In this document: one piece after another, positions 45,902-53,817 of the stretch | How the letters are laid out: each line of letters begins with the position of its first letter | Position numbering within the stretch: position 1 is the first letter of the stretch | From: Arthrobacter crystallopoietes | GTDB taxonomy: Bacteria; Actinomycetota; Actinomycetes; Actinomycetales; Micrococcaceae | Reading direction: 5' to 3' | Assembly (NCBI RefSeq): GCF_002849715.1 | Contig: NZ_CP018863.1 | Location: 4,588,001-4,652,000 of the forward strand | DNA length: 64,000 bases | Made by a program: the position numbers and the translations under genes | The notes under the pieces: model-generated | What the model was told of the DNA's origin: nothing | What the model saw: the letters and a program-made list of their open reading frames with translations, nothing else | Database searches by the model: none

Positions 45902-46948
45902 ATGGCTGATGTTCTTGCTCTGGATGGGACAGGCCGGGCCGCGCTGGCCGGTGAGGAGCTCAGGGAGCTGTACCGGCTGATGGTGGCGGTCCGCCACCTG
46001 GACGAATCGGCGATCCGCTGGCAGCGCCAGGGCCTGATCCCCGGTTACGCTCCGCAGCTGGGCCAGGAAGCGGCGCAGGTCGGCAGCGGCTACGCACTGG
46101 ACATGAGCCGCGACTTTGTCTTCCCCACCTACCGCGAAATGGGCGTCGCCCGCACCGTCGGGGTGGACATGGTGGAATACATGTCCACTCATAAGGCCAC
46201 CTGGCACGGCGGCCTGTACGATCCCAAGGCCTCCCGCTTCGCCCCAATCCAGGCTGTAGTGGGCGGCTCCGTGCTGCACGCAGTCGGCTGGGCGCACGGC
46301 CAGACCCTTGACAGGACCCCGGCGGGAGAACTCGGCGTGGCGATCACCTACTTTGGCGACGGCGCCAGCTCGCAGGGCGACGTCCACGAGGCCATGAACT
46401 TTGCCGCCGTCATGAAGGCACCGGTCGTCTTCTTCATCCAGAACAACGGCTGGGCCATCTCGGTCCCGACCGAGCGTCAGGTAGCCGGCGGCTCGGTGGC
46501 CGGCCGGGCCGCGGGATACGGCATGCCCTCCATCCAGGTGGACGGGAACGACGTCGTTGCCGTCACCCAGGCGACTGCCGCAGCGCTGGCGCACGCCCGT
46601 GCAGGCAAGGGACCGGCGGTAGTCGAGGCCATGACCTACCGCCGCGGGCCGCACTCCACCAGCGATGATCCGGGCCGCTACCGCACCCTCGAAGAAGAAC
46701 GTACCGACGGCGGCGAAGACCCCTTGGCGCGGATGCGCGCCCGGCTGCTGGCCGACGGGATCGCCGACGAAGCCTTCTTCGACGAAGCTCTGGCTGCGGC
46801 CAAGGCCGAGGAAGAGCAGATCCGCGCAGGCATCAACGCGCTCGGCCCGCGGCCCGGCACGGAGATGTTCGACTTTGTCTACCAGGAACCCACACAAGCA
46901 CTGAAGGCACAGGCCAGCGCCTGGCGGGAGGAATCGGAACATGTCTGA
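45902..46948 (+). CDS. 2-oxoacid dehydrogenase E1 alpha subunit
   Basis: A 348-residue thiamine-diphosphate E1 alpha subunit (pyruvate/branched-chain/acetoin dehydrogenase type). ThDP motif GDGASSQGDVHEAMNFAAVM ending at NNGWAIS; YRRGPHSTSDD is the phosphorylation-loop region of this family. Start behind GGAGGAAA. First gene of a four-gene operon and overlaps the beta gene by 8 bases. Substrate not settled. Confidence 0.88.
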   Translation: MADVLALDGTGRAALAGEELRELYRLMVAVRHLDESAIRWQRQGLIPGYAPQLGQEAAQVGSGYALDMSRDFVFPTYREMGVARTVGVDMVEYMSTHKATWHGGLYDPKASRFAPIQAVVGGSVLHAVGWAHGQTLDRTPAGELGVAITYFGDGASSQGDVHEAMNFAAVMKAPVVFFIQNNGWAISVPTERQVAGGSVAGRAAGYGMPSIQVDGNDVVAVTQATAAALAHARAGKGPAVVEAMTYRRGPHSTSDDPGRYRTLEEERTDGGEDPLARMRARLLADGIADEAFFDEALAAAKAEEEQIRAGINALGPRPGTEMFDFVYQEPTQALKAQASAWREESEHV

Positions 46949-48044
46949 GCACACCACCCTGAGCGACCTCGAAGCCGCCCAGGACAACACCGCCGCCGCC
47001 GATGTCCAGCAGGAATCCGTGCAGAACTTCCCGGAGCCCGCTGACGCCAGAGCCACCGAAACCATGTCCATGCAGCAGGCCCTGAACCGGGCCCTGGCCG
47101 AAGTCATGACGGAGAATCCGCGCGCCCTCATCCTGGGCGAGGACGTCGGCCAGCTCGGCGGCGTCTTCCGCATCACCGACGGCCTGCAGAAGAAGTTCGG
47201 CGAGGCGCGGGTTTTCGACACCCCGCTGGCCGAGTCCGGCATCCTGGGCATGTCCGTGGGGCTGGCCATGGCCGGCTACCACCCCATCCCGGAAGTACAG
47301 TTCGATGGTTTTGCCTACCCTGCGGTGAACCAGATCATCTGCCAGGTCGGCCGGATGAACTACCGCAGCCGCGGCAAACTGCCGATGCCCATTACCCTGC
47401 GCGTGCCAAGCTTCGGCGGCATCCGGGCACCCGAACACCACGGCGAATCGCTGGAAGCAATGTTCGCCCACGTTCCCGGGCTGAAGGTTGTTTCCCCGTC
47501 GGGACCGAACGAGGCGTACCACCTGCTCAAGTACGCGGCCACGCGCCAGGATCCGGTCATCTTCATGGAGCCGAAGTCCCGGTACTGGCAGAAGGGCCCG
47601 GTCAACACCGGCGCCGACGCAGCAGGCTACAGCCCGACCGGTTCCCGCGTGGTCCGCGAGGGCAAGCACCTGACCCTGGTGGCCTGGGGCGCTATGGTGG
47701 CCCGCTGCCTGCAGGTTGCCGAGCTGGCGGCCGAGGACGGCATCGAGATCGAGGTCCTGGACCTGCGCTGGCTCAAGCCCATCGACGCCGAAGGCCTGGC
47801 GGCTTCCGTGGCCAAGACGCGCCGCGCCGTCGTCGTTCATGAAGCGCCCCGGACCTCCGGTCTGGGCGCCGAAGTCGCCTCGATCATTACCGAGCGTTGC
47901 TTCGGAACCTTGAAGGCACCCGTTGAGCGGGTGACCGGTTTCGACGTACCGTATCCCTCAGGAGACCTCGAGGACGAGTACATCCCCAACATTGACCGCA
48001 TCCTGTACGGGATCCAGCGAGTATTGGAGTATCGCCGTGGCTGA
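46941..48044 (+). CDS. 2-oxoacid dehydrogenase E1 beta subunit
   Basis: A 367-residue transketolase-type beta subunit that pairs with the alpha subunit to form the E1 active site. Family blocks: LILGEDVGQLGGVFRITDGL, FDTPLAESGILGMSVGLAM, and RVTGFDVPYPSG. It has a longer, acidic N-terminus of about 45 residues. Overlaps the lipoyl-protein gene by 8 bases. Confidence 0.9.
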   Translation: MSEHTTLSDLEAAQDNTAAADVQQESVQNFPEPADARATETMSMQQALNRALAEVMTENPRALILGEDVGQLGGVFRITDGLQKKFGEARVFDTPLAESGILGMSVGLAMAGYHPIPEVQFDGFAYPAVNQIICQVGRMNYRSRGKLPMPITLRVPSFGGIRAPEHHGESLEAMFAHVPGLKVVSPSGPNEAYHLLKYAATRQDPVIFMEPKSRYWQKGPVNTGADAAGYSPTGSRVVREGKHLTLVAWGAMVARCLQVAELAAEDGIEIEVLDLRWLKPIDAEGLAASVAKTRRAVVVHEAPRTSGLGAEVASIITERCFGTLKAPVERVTGFDVPYPSGDLEDEYIPNIDRILYGIQRVLEYRRG

Positions 48045-48366
48045 AATTTCCTTCCCCCTCCCGGACCTGGGCGAGGGCCTGATCGAGGCCACCGTGCTTG
48101 AATGGCTGGTCACCGAGGGCGAAATGATCGAACGCAACCACCCGCTGGTGGAAGTGGAGACCACCAAATCGGCGGTGGAGCTGCCCTCGCCGCAGGCCGG
48201 CAAGGTGGTCAGGACCTACGGTGAACCCGGCGAGACCATCAAGGTGGGCGACCCGCTGATCGTCTTCGAGGTTCCAGACGACACGGCAGGCATCGTCGGC
48301 ACCGTGCCGAAGGAGGAGGCGCCCAAGCGCCGCGTCCGCCTCAGCGCCAACCTGGACGAGGACTAA
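48037..48366 (+). CDS. Lipoyl-domain-only protein (E2 N-terminal part)
   Basis: A 109-residue protein that is almost entirely one lipoyl domain. The lipoyl lysine lies in VEVETTKSAVELPSP. GTG start at 48037, overlapping the E1 beta stop. A normal E2 would continue into a peripheral-subunit-binding domain and a catalytic core, but this frame ends with a short basic tail. It can carry the acyl group from E1 but cannot transfer it. The next gene, an alpha/beta hydrolase, may provide the second half of an AcoC-like E2. Confidence 0.85.
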   Translation: MAEISFPLPDLGEGLIEATVLEWLVTEGEMIERNHPLVEVETTKSAVELPSPQAGKVVRTYGEPGETIKVGDPLIVFEVPDDTAGIVGTVPKEEAPKRRVRLSANLDED

Positions 48367-48370
48367 TCCG

Positions 48371-49177
48371 GTGGGCAGGCACCGGGAACAGACAGTCGAG
48401 GGGGTGGATCCGCACCTGAACGTGCGGATCCACGAGGCCGCCGAGGGCACCACCGGTCCGCATCGGCCGGTGATTCTGCTGCACGGTTTCGCGTCCTCCG
48501 CCAAGCTCAACTGGGAGGACGCGGGCTGGATCACCGCCTTGACACAGGCCGGACGGCGGGTGGTCACGGTGGACCTGCCCGGCCACGGCGGCAGCCCTTC
48601 CCCGGAGGAAATGGATGCCTACTCCCCCAGCCGGATCCGCGCGGATCTGCTGCAGCTGATCTACAACGCCCATGTCCGGCCATTGAAGGACGACGACGAT
48701 TCCACCGGCGTGGATCTCATCGGCTACTCGTTGGGCGCACGTCTGGCTTGGGAGTTCGGCGCCACGCAGCCGGAAATGGTGCGCCGGATGGTCCTGGGCG
48801 GACCAGGCGTCGGGGATCCGCTGGCGGACTTCGACCTGCGCGCGGCCCAGCAGTACCTGGCCGACGGGACGGAAATCGCCGACCCGACCACGGCCGAACT
48901 GCTCCGGATGGCCACACTGGTGCCCAGCAACAACGTCTTCGCGCTGCTGACCATGATCGAGGCCATCAAGATAGAGCCCTTTGTCCCGGCCGAGGCGGTG
49001 CCCCGGATGCCGGTGCTGCTGGTGGCAGGCGAGAAAGACGAACTGGCCACTACGGCACCGGAGCTGGCCAAGCTCAGCGGCAACGCGGAGCTGCTATGGC
49101 TGCCGGCCCGGACCCATGCCAACGCAGTCACCAGCCGCGCGTTCAAGAATGCTGCCATCGAGTTCCTCGCCGGCTGA
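48371..49177 (+). CDS. Alpha/beta hydrolase of the 2-oxoacid dehydrogenase operon
   Basis: A 268-residue alpha/beta hydrolase with GTG start at 48371, five bases after the lipoyl gene. Oxyanion block VILLHGFASSAKLNW, nucleophile GYSLGA, acid in VAGEKDEL, histidine in PARTHANAV. AcoC-type E2 subunits of acetoin dehydrogenase are a lipoyl domain fused to just such a hydrolase-fold domain, so this gene could be the transferase half. A free thioesterase or hydrolase is the alternative. Confidence 0.8.
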   Translation: MGRHREQTVEGVDPHLNVRIHEAAEGTTGPHRPVILLHGFASSAKLNWEDAGWITALTQAGRRVVTVDLPGHGGSPSPEEMDAYSPSRIRADLLQLIYNAHVRPLKDDDDSTGVDLIGYSLGARLAWEFGATQPEMVRRMVLGGPGVGDPLADFDLRAAQQYLADGTEIADPTTAELLRMATLVPSNNVFALLTMIEAIKIEPFVPAEAVPRMPVLLVAGEKDELATTAPELAKLSGNAELLWLPARTHANAVTSRAFKNAAIEFLAG

Positions 49178-49200
49178 ACCGGCCCGTTCCGGTAAGGCTA

Positions 49201-49238
49201 AAACGGAAGGCACAGCCATTGTGGTGTGCCTTCCGTTT
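49201..49238. terminator. Terminator of the dehydrogenase operon
   Basis: AAACGGAAGGCACA and its complement TGTGCCTTCCGTTT form a perfect 14-bp stem about 25 bases after the hydrolase stop. It may act in both directions. Confidence 0.8.
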
Positions 49239-49321
49239 CGCGTTATGGTGCCTACTGCTCCCCCCGGGAAGGTAGACTACTTACTAGATAAAAACCTTTC
49301 ATACCCGGCCCTGGAGGCTTA

Positions 49322-50278
49322 GTGGACTTATTCCTCGGGGGACGCTACAGGACCGGTGACCTTATCGGTACCGGTGGTGCGGCCTCGGTATACCGCGCGA
49401 CGGATGAATCACTTGGACGTGAAGTTGCCGTCAAAATGTTCGCCCCCACCACCCCGGACGACGACGAATACCGGCGCCAGCACACTGAGACGCTGCTGCT
49501 GGCCACGCTGAGCCATCCTGTGCTCGTCACGCTTTTCGACGCCGGCCTCTACCAGTCGGACGACGGAGCCACCACAAGCTATCTGGTGATGGAGCTGATC
49601 GACGGTCGGGATCTGCGCAAGACGCTGGCAGCAGTCGGACGGCTGGATCCAACGACGACGGCGAACATTGGTGCTGATCTGGCGGATGCGTTGAACTACA
49701 TCCACGAGAACGGCGTAGTCCACCGGGACGTCAAGCCGGCGAACATCCTGATCGCCGATACCGGCAGCCAGGATACGCGCCTGCATCCAAAACTCTCCGA
49801 CTTCGGCATCGCACGCGTAGTTGACGCTTCCGTCTCCACGGTTCACGGCGCCACGATCGGAACCGCAAATTACCTGAGCCCGGAACAGGCACTGAGCCAT
49901 CCGGTGACGCCCGCTTCCGACATCTACTCGCTCGGCCTGGTCTTGCTCGAATGCCTCACCGGCGAGAAAGCCTTTCCCGGGCCGATCGTCGAAGCCGCGG
50001 TCGCCCGATTGCTGCGCGATCCCGAAATCCCTGAGGATCTCGGAGCGGCCTGGGGCCAACTGCTGCGTGACATGACTGCCAGGAATCCGCAGGACCGCCC
50101 CACCGCGCACGATGTCGCCTTGACCTTGCGGTCCTGGACGGAAACGTCGCTGCCGTCCCACCTTGCTCCTGAGCTAGCCCCGTCACCGACCGCCCAGAGC
50201 GGCGTCGACACGGGCAATGTCACCACGGGCAACGTCATCATTCCGGCTCCGCCGAACCGGGCTCCCAGCGTCGGTTAG
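49322..50278 (+). CDS. Soluble serine/threonine protein kinase
   Basis: A 318-residue Hanks-type kinase starting at GTG 49322 behind GGAGG. P-loop LIGTGGAASVYRA, ATP lysine K38, catalytic loop HRDVKPAN (H134-D136), DFG at 160-162, and GTANYLSPEQ in the activation segment. It ends about 45 residues after the kinase fold, with no membrane helix or PASTA domain, so it is cytoplasmic. Target unknown. Confidence 0.9.
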   Translation: MDLFLGGRYRTGDLIGTGGAASVYRATDESLGREVAVKMFAPTTPDDDEYRRQHTETLLLATLSHPVLVTLFDAGLYQSDDGATTSYLVMELIDGRDLRKTLAAVGRLDPTTTANIGADLADALNYIHENGVVHRDVKPANILIADTGSQDTRLHPKLSDFGIARVVDASVSTVHGATIGTANYLSPEQALSHPVTPASDIYSLGLVLLECLTGEKAFPGPIVEAAVARLLRDPEIPEDLGAAWGQLLRDMTARNPQDRPTAHDVALTLRSWTETSLPSHLAPELAPSPTAQSGVDTGNVTTGNVIIPAPPNRAPSVG

Positions 50279-50391
50279 CCGGCTCGGCTACGCGGAGGTT
50301 TTCAGCGAGTCATCCCGAGAGGCTACGCCCGCCGGGTCAGACGGCGTAGAATCCGGGTAGAACCCACGACGGGCAACAGTTGGGCACGGCA

Positions 50392-51447
50392 ATGAGTCGA
50401 GCTTTAATGCACTGCACAATGTTGGCTACTGCCATTTCCCTTGCGCTCTGTGCCAGCGGGGCGGCCGGCTTCACAGAAGGGCTCCCGGTAGCCCCGACGG
50501 CACTCCAGGTCAGCGACGCCCCGTCGGACGGCTACCCTCCCCGCGGGATTACTACGGGACGTGCCCTGCTCAACACCTTGGTCAAACGGGCACCTGAAGG
50601 TCCGGAATTCCGGGAAGCCGCCTTCGACTACCCGGTAGTCGGACCGCACGGCTGTACTACTGAGGAACACGTCCTGATTGCCAGCGCCAGTGACCCAACG
50701 ATGTCCTCCCCCTGCACTGTAGTTAAGGCGCAATGGCCCGCTGTCTGGGACATGCATGTCTTCGAAGATCCGGCTGAGGTGGATGTAGCGCACCTTGTTC
50801 CGCTGGAAGAGGCCTGGCACTCCGGCGCCTGGGCTTGGACGCCTGAGCAGCGCCGCGACTTCGCCAACGATCTGACCAACAGCCTGACCCTGACCATCCT
50901 GTCAACCGGCAGCAACGAGGAGCGTGGTTCCTCCGATCCTACGCACTGGTGGCCGCCCTACTTCGGCGTGCACTGCAAATACGCCCAGGAGTGGGTGAGG
51001 ATCAAGGCACGCTGGAACCTGAGTGTTGATCCTGCTGAATACGACGCGCTCATGATCCAGCTGGACGAGGCGGAGACCAACATGTGCCGGAACATCCCGA
51101 TCGGTGTCCCTCCGCTCGGCCTGGACCCGGGTGTCGGACCGGCCGCGATCGTTGGGGCCGTAGTCGCAGGGCCGCCGGGCGTCCCCTTCAAGGGAATGAC
51201 TGTGCAGGCGTACGACGCGGACCAGTCGCTGGTGCGGGAAACGCCGATTCTACTGGAAGGCGACTTTGAGCTGACGGGCCTGCCGCCCGGCGACTACACG
51301 GTCAAGTTCCTCGGCGGCACCACGGGCGCGGCGGACCAGTGGTACAGCGCGGCGGGTCCGGGTGGACCGGCTACGGTCATACCGCTGTCGGCCGGCCGTG
51401 TTGCCAGCGGAATCAAGGCGGGGATGACCGCCGTCGTAACTCCCTAG
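50392..51447 (+). CDS. Secreted HNH-type (DUF1524-like) nuclease with a C-terminal beta domain
   Basis: A 351-residue exported protein. A signal peptide (about residues 1-30, MLATAISLALCASGAAG) is followed by a DUF1524/HNH-like nuclease core, DVAHLVPLEEAWHSGAW, FANDLTNSLTLTIL and SNEERGSSDPTHWWPP, with the central catalytic histidine kept. The C-terminal about 90 residues (VPFKGMTVQAYDADQSLVR, LTGLPPGDYTVKFLGG) look like a CnaB/carboxypeptidase-regulatory beta-sandwich. ATG 50392 was chosen; TTG 50380 is also possible. Probably degrades external DNA. Confidence 0.75.
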   Translation: MSRALMHCTMLATAISLALCASGAAGFTEGLPVAPTALQVSDAPSDGYPPRGITTGRALLNTLVKRAPEGPEFREAAFDYPVVGPHGCTTEEHVLIASASDPTMSSPCTVVKAQWPAVWDMHVFEDPAEVDVAHLVPLEEAWHSGAWAWTPEQRRDFANDLTNSLTLTILSTGSNEERGSSDPTHWWPPYFGVHCKYAQEWVRIKARWNLSVDPAEYDALMIQLDEAETNMCRNIPIGVPPLGLDPGVGPAAIVGAVVAGPPGVPFKGMTVQAYDADQSLVRETPILLEGDFELTGLPPGDYTVKFLGGTTGAADQWYSAAGPGGPATVIPLSAGRVASGIKAGMTAVVTP

Positions 51448-51500
51448 CCGCCGACGATTCCACATTCAGTGAACAAGCGCGGGAAAACTTCGGCCAGGGG

Positions 51501-51543
51501 TTGACGTGACAATCGGCACAGGCCATGATGGATCGTATACGAT
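51501..51543 (+). promoter_or_regulatory. hpa promoter with GntR operator
   Basis: TTGACG (51501-51506) and CATGAT (51524-51529) are separated by 17 bases. The perfect palindrome ATCGTATACGAT (51532-51543) lies over the expected transcription start, a standard place for repression. The GntR/FCD regulator encoded downstream is the likely binder. Confidence 0.6.
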
Positions 51544-51567
51544 TTCATACATAAGCAGGAGGATGTC

Positions 51568-53076
51568 TTGTCTGAAGCACATGTCGCTCAGGAAACCGAA
51601 GCGGTCACGCTGCAGCCCGTCGATTCTGCCACGCTGAAAAGCACCGGCAAGGTGCTCGCAGTGCACCTCTCTTACTCTTCCCGGGCAGCCCAGCGCGGAC
51701 GCGTTCCGGCCAACCCGTCCTACTTCATGAAGGCTTCGTCCTCGTTGAGCCTCAGCGGCGGCACGGTGGAACGCCCTGCTGGCACCGAGCTGCTCGCGTT
51801 CGAAGGCGAAGTGGCGCTGGTCATCGGCAAGCCCGCCCGCCGCGTCAGCGTCGAGGATGCCTGGAGCTACGTCGGCGCCGTTACCGCCAGCAACGACCTC
51901 GGTGTCTACGACATCAAGTATGCGGACAAGGGCTCCAATATCCGGTCCAAGTCCGGCGATGGCTTCACCCCGGTGGGCCCGGCCCTCATTCCGGCCGACA
52001 AGGTAGATCCGGCGGCGCTGCGCGTCCGCACCTGGGTTAACGGCGAACTGGTCCAGGATGACACCACCGAAGCACTGATCTTCCCGTTTGCCCAGATCGT
52101 GGCCGACCTGTCCCAGCTGATGACGCTGGAACCGGGCGACATGATTCTCACCGGCACCCCGGCCGGTTCCTCGGTCATCGTCCCGGGCGACGTCGTCGAG
52201 GTTGAGGTCGATTCACCCTCCACATCGCTGAGCAGCGGCCGTCTCGTAACCACCGTTACCCAGGGCGAGGTACCGTTCGCGGAATTCGGCAACACCCCCA
52301 AGGTCACCGACAAGGACCGCGAGGATGCCTTCGGTTCGGCCGAAGCCGCCGGACTGGCAGCCAAGAAGCCGGTTTTGACCGAGGATCTGAAGGCCAAACT
52401 GGCGTCCGTCGCCACCGCCACCATCTCCGCCGCGCTGCGCAAGCGCGGGCTGAACAATGTCAGCATCGATGGTCTGCAGCCGACCAAAACGGACCGCAAG
52501 GTCATCGGTACTGCCCGCACGCTGCGGTACGTGCCCAACCGCGAGGATCTGTTCAAGAGCCACGGCGGCGGTTTCAACGCCCAGAAGCGCATTATCGATG
52601 ATCTGAACGAGGGCGATGTCCTGGTTATGGAGGCCCGCGGTGAAAAGGGCGCCGGCACGCTCGGCGACATCCTGGCCCTGCGCGCCCACAAGCGCGGCGC
52701 CGCCGGTGTGATTACCGACGGCGGAGTACGCGACCTCACCGCCGTCGCCGGCCTGGACATCCCGGCCTTCTACGCCTCGGCGCACCCGGCCGTGCTCGGA
52801 CGCAAGCACGTTCCGTGGGACACGGACATTACCGTGGCCTGCGGCGGAACCACCGTGCAGCCGGGCGACATCATCGTGGCTGACGCCGACGGCATCCTGG
52901 TCCTGCCGCCGTCGCTTGCCGAGGAAGTCGCCGACGAGGCCGTCGAGCAGGAGCGCCGTGATGCCTTTGTCTTCCAGATGGTTCAGGAGGGTCACAAGGT
53001 TGATGGACTGTTCCCGATGAATGAGGACTGGGTGGCCAAGTACCACGAATGGGTCGCCGCCGGCGGCGGGCAGTAA
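51568..53076 (+). CDS. Fusion of FAH-family decarboxylase/isomerase and RraA-like aldolase
   Basis: A 502-residue two-domain enzyme. Residues 25-240 are a fumarylacetoacetate-hydrolase-type domain with metal site FEGEVALVIGK (E79, E81) and NDLGVYD (D110), close to HpaG/HpcE enzymes of homoprotocatechuate breakdown. Residues 275-480 are an RraA-like domain with its motif VITDGGVRD (381-389), the site of HMG/CHA-type aldolases and oxaloacetate decarboxylases. The fusion could perform two consecutive steps at the end of the pathway. TTG start at 51568 is set by AGGAGG (51557-51562); an ATG at 51563 is out of frame. Confidence 0.8.
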   Translation: MSEAHVAQETEAVTLQPVDSATLKSTGKVLAVHLSYSSRAAQRGRVPANPSYFMKASSSLSLSGGTVERPAGTELLAFEGEVALVIGKPARRVSVEDAWSYVGAVTASNDLGVYDIKYADKGSNIRSKSGDGFTPVGPALIPADKVDPAALRVRTWVNGELVQDDTTEALIFPFAQIVADLSQLMTLEPGDMILTGTPAGSSVIVPGDVVEVEVDSPSTSLSSGRLVTTVTQGEVPFAEFGNTPKVTDKDREDAFGSAEAAGLAAKKPVLTEDLKAKLASVATATISAALRKRGLNNVSIDGLQPTKTDRKVIGTARTLRYVPNREDLFKSHGGGFNAQKRIIDDLNEGDVLVMEARGEKGAGTLGDILALRAHKRGAAGVITDGGVRDLTAVAGLDIPAFYASAHPAVLGRKHVPWDTDITVACGGTTVQPGDIIVADADGILVLPPSLAEEVADEAVEQERRDAFVFQMVQEGHKVDGLFPMNEDWVAKYHEWVAAGGGQ

Positions 53077-53086
53077 CGGCAAGACA

Positions 53087-53776
53087 ATGTCCACCACCGC
53101 CATCCCCGCGCGCACCGACACCCGATCGAAGTCGGAACAGGCCTATGAGGTGCTCAAAGACCGGATCACCGGCGGCGCCCTCGTGGCCGGCTACCGCCTG
53201 GTGCTGAGCAGCATCGCCGAAGAACTCGGCTTCAGCGTGGTGCCGGTGCGCGAGGCCATCCGCCGGCTGGAGGCCGAGGGACTGGTCAAGTTCGAACGCA
53301 ATGTCGGGGCCACGGTCGCCGGCGTCGATGCCACGCTCTACCTGCACACCATGCAGACCCTGAGCGTCATCGAAGGAGCCGCGACCGCCCTGGCAGCACC
53401 GCTGATCACTGCGGCGGACATCGACAACGCCCGCCGGCTCAATGCCGAACTGCGCCGGTGCCTGGAAGATTTTGAACCGCAACGCTTCACGCGGATCAAC
53501 AACGAACTCCATGCCATCCTCTACGGCCATTGCCCCAACCCGCACATCCTGGACCTGGTCCACCGCGGCTGGAACCGGCTGAACGCCATGCGTGCCTCCA
53601 GCTTCGATCTGGTACCGGGACGGGCACGCAAGTCAGTTGAAGAACACGACCAGCTCATCGCCCTGATCGAATCCCGGGCCGACGTCCACGAGATCGAGAT
53701 GGCCGCCCGGGCACACCGGACGGGCACGCTGAACGCCTACATGGCTCAGCACAACCAGCCAGCGTCAGCCATCTAG
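53087..53776 (+). CDS. GntR-family (FCD) regulator of the hpa cluster
   Basis: A 229-residue regulator: N-terminal winged helix (AYEVLKDRITGGALV, SSIAEELGFSVVPVREAIRR) and C-terminal all-helical FCD ligand domain with metal-binding histidines (RINNELHAILYG; EEHDQLIALI; AARAHRTG). The gene starts 10 bases after the fusion enzyme. It likely represses at ATCGTATACGAT until a pathway acid binds. Confidence 0.88.
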   Translation: MSTTAIPARTDTRSKSEQAYEVLKDRITGGALVAGYRLVLSSIAEELGFSVVPVREAIRRLEAEGLVKFERNVGATVAGVDATLYLHTMQTLSVIEGAATALAAPLITAADIDNARRLNAELRRCLEDFEPQRFTRINNELHAILYGHCPNPHILDLVHRGWNRLNAMRASSFDLVPGRARKSVEEHDQLIALIESRADVHEIEMAARAHRTGTLNAYMAQHNQPASAI

Positions 53777-53817
53777 CCGAGCAAACGCAAGAACAACCCA
53801 GGAAAGAAAGGTACATC

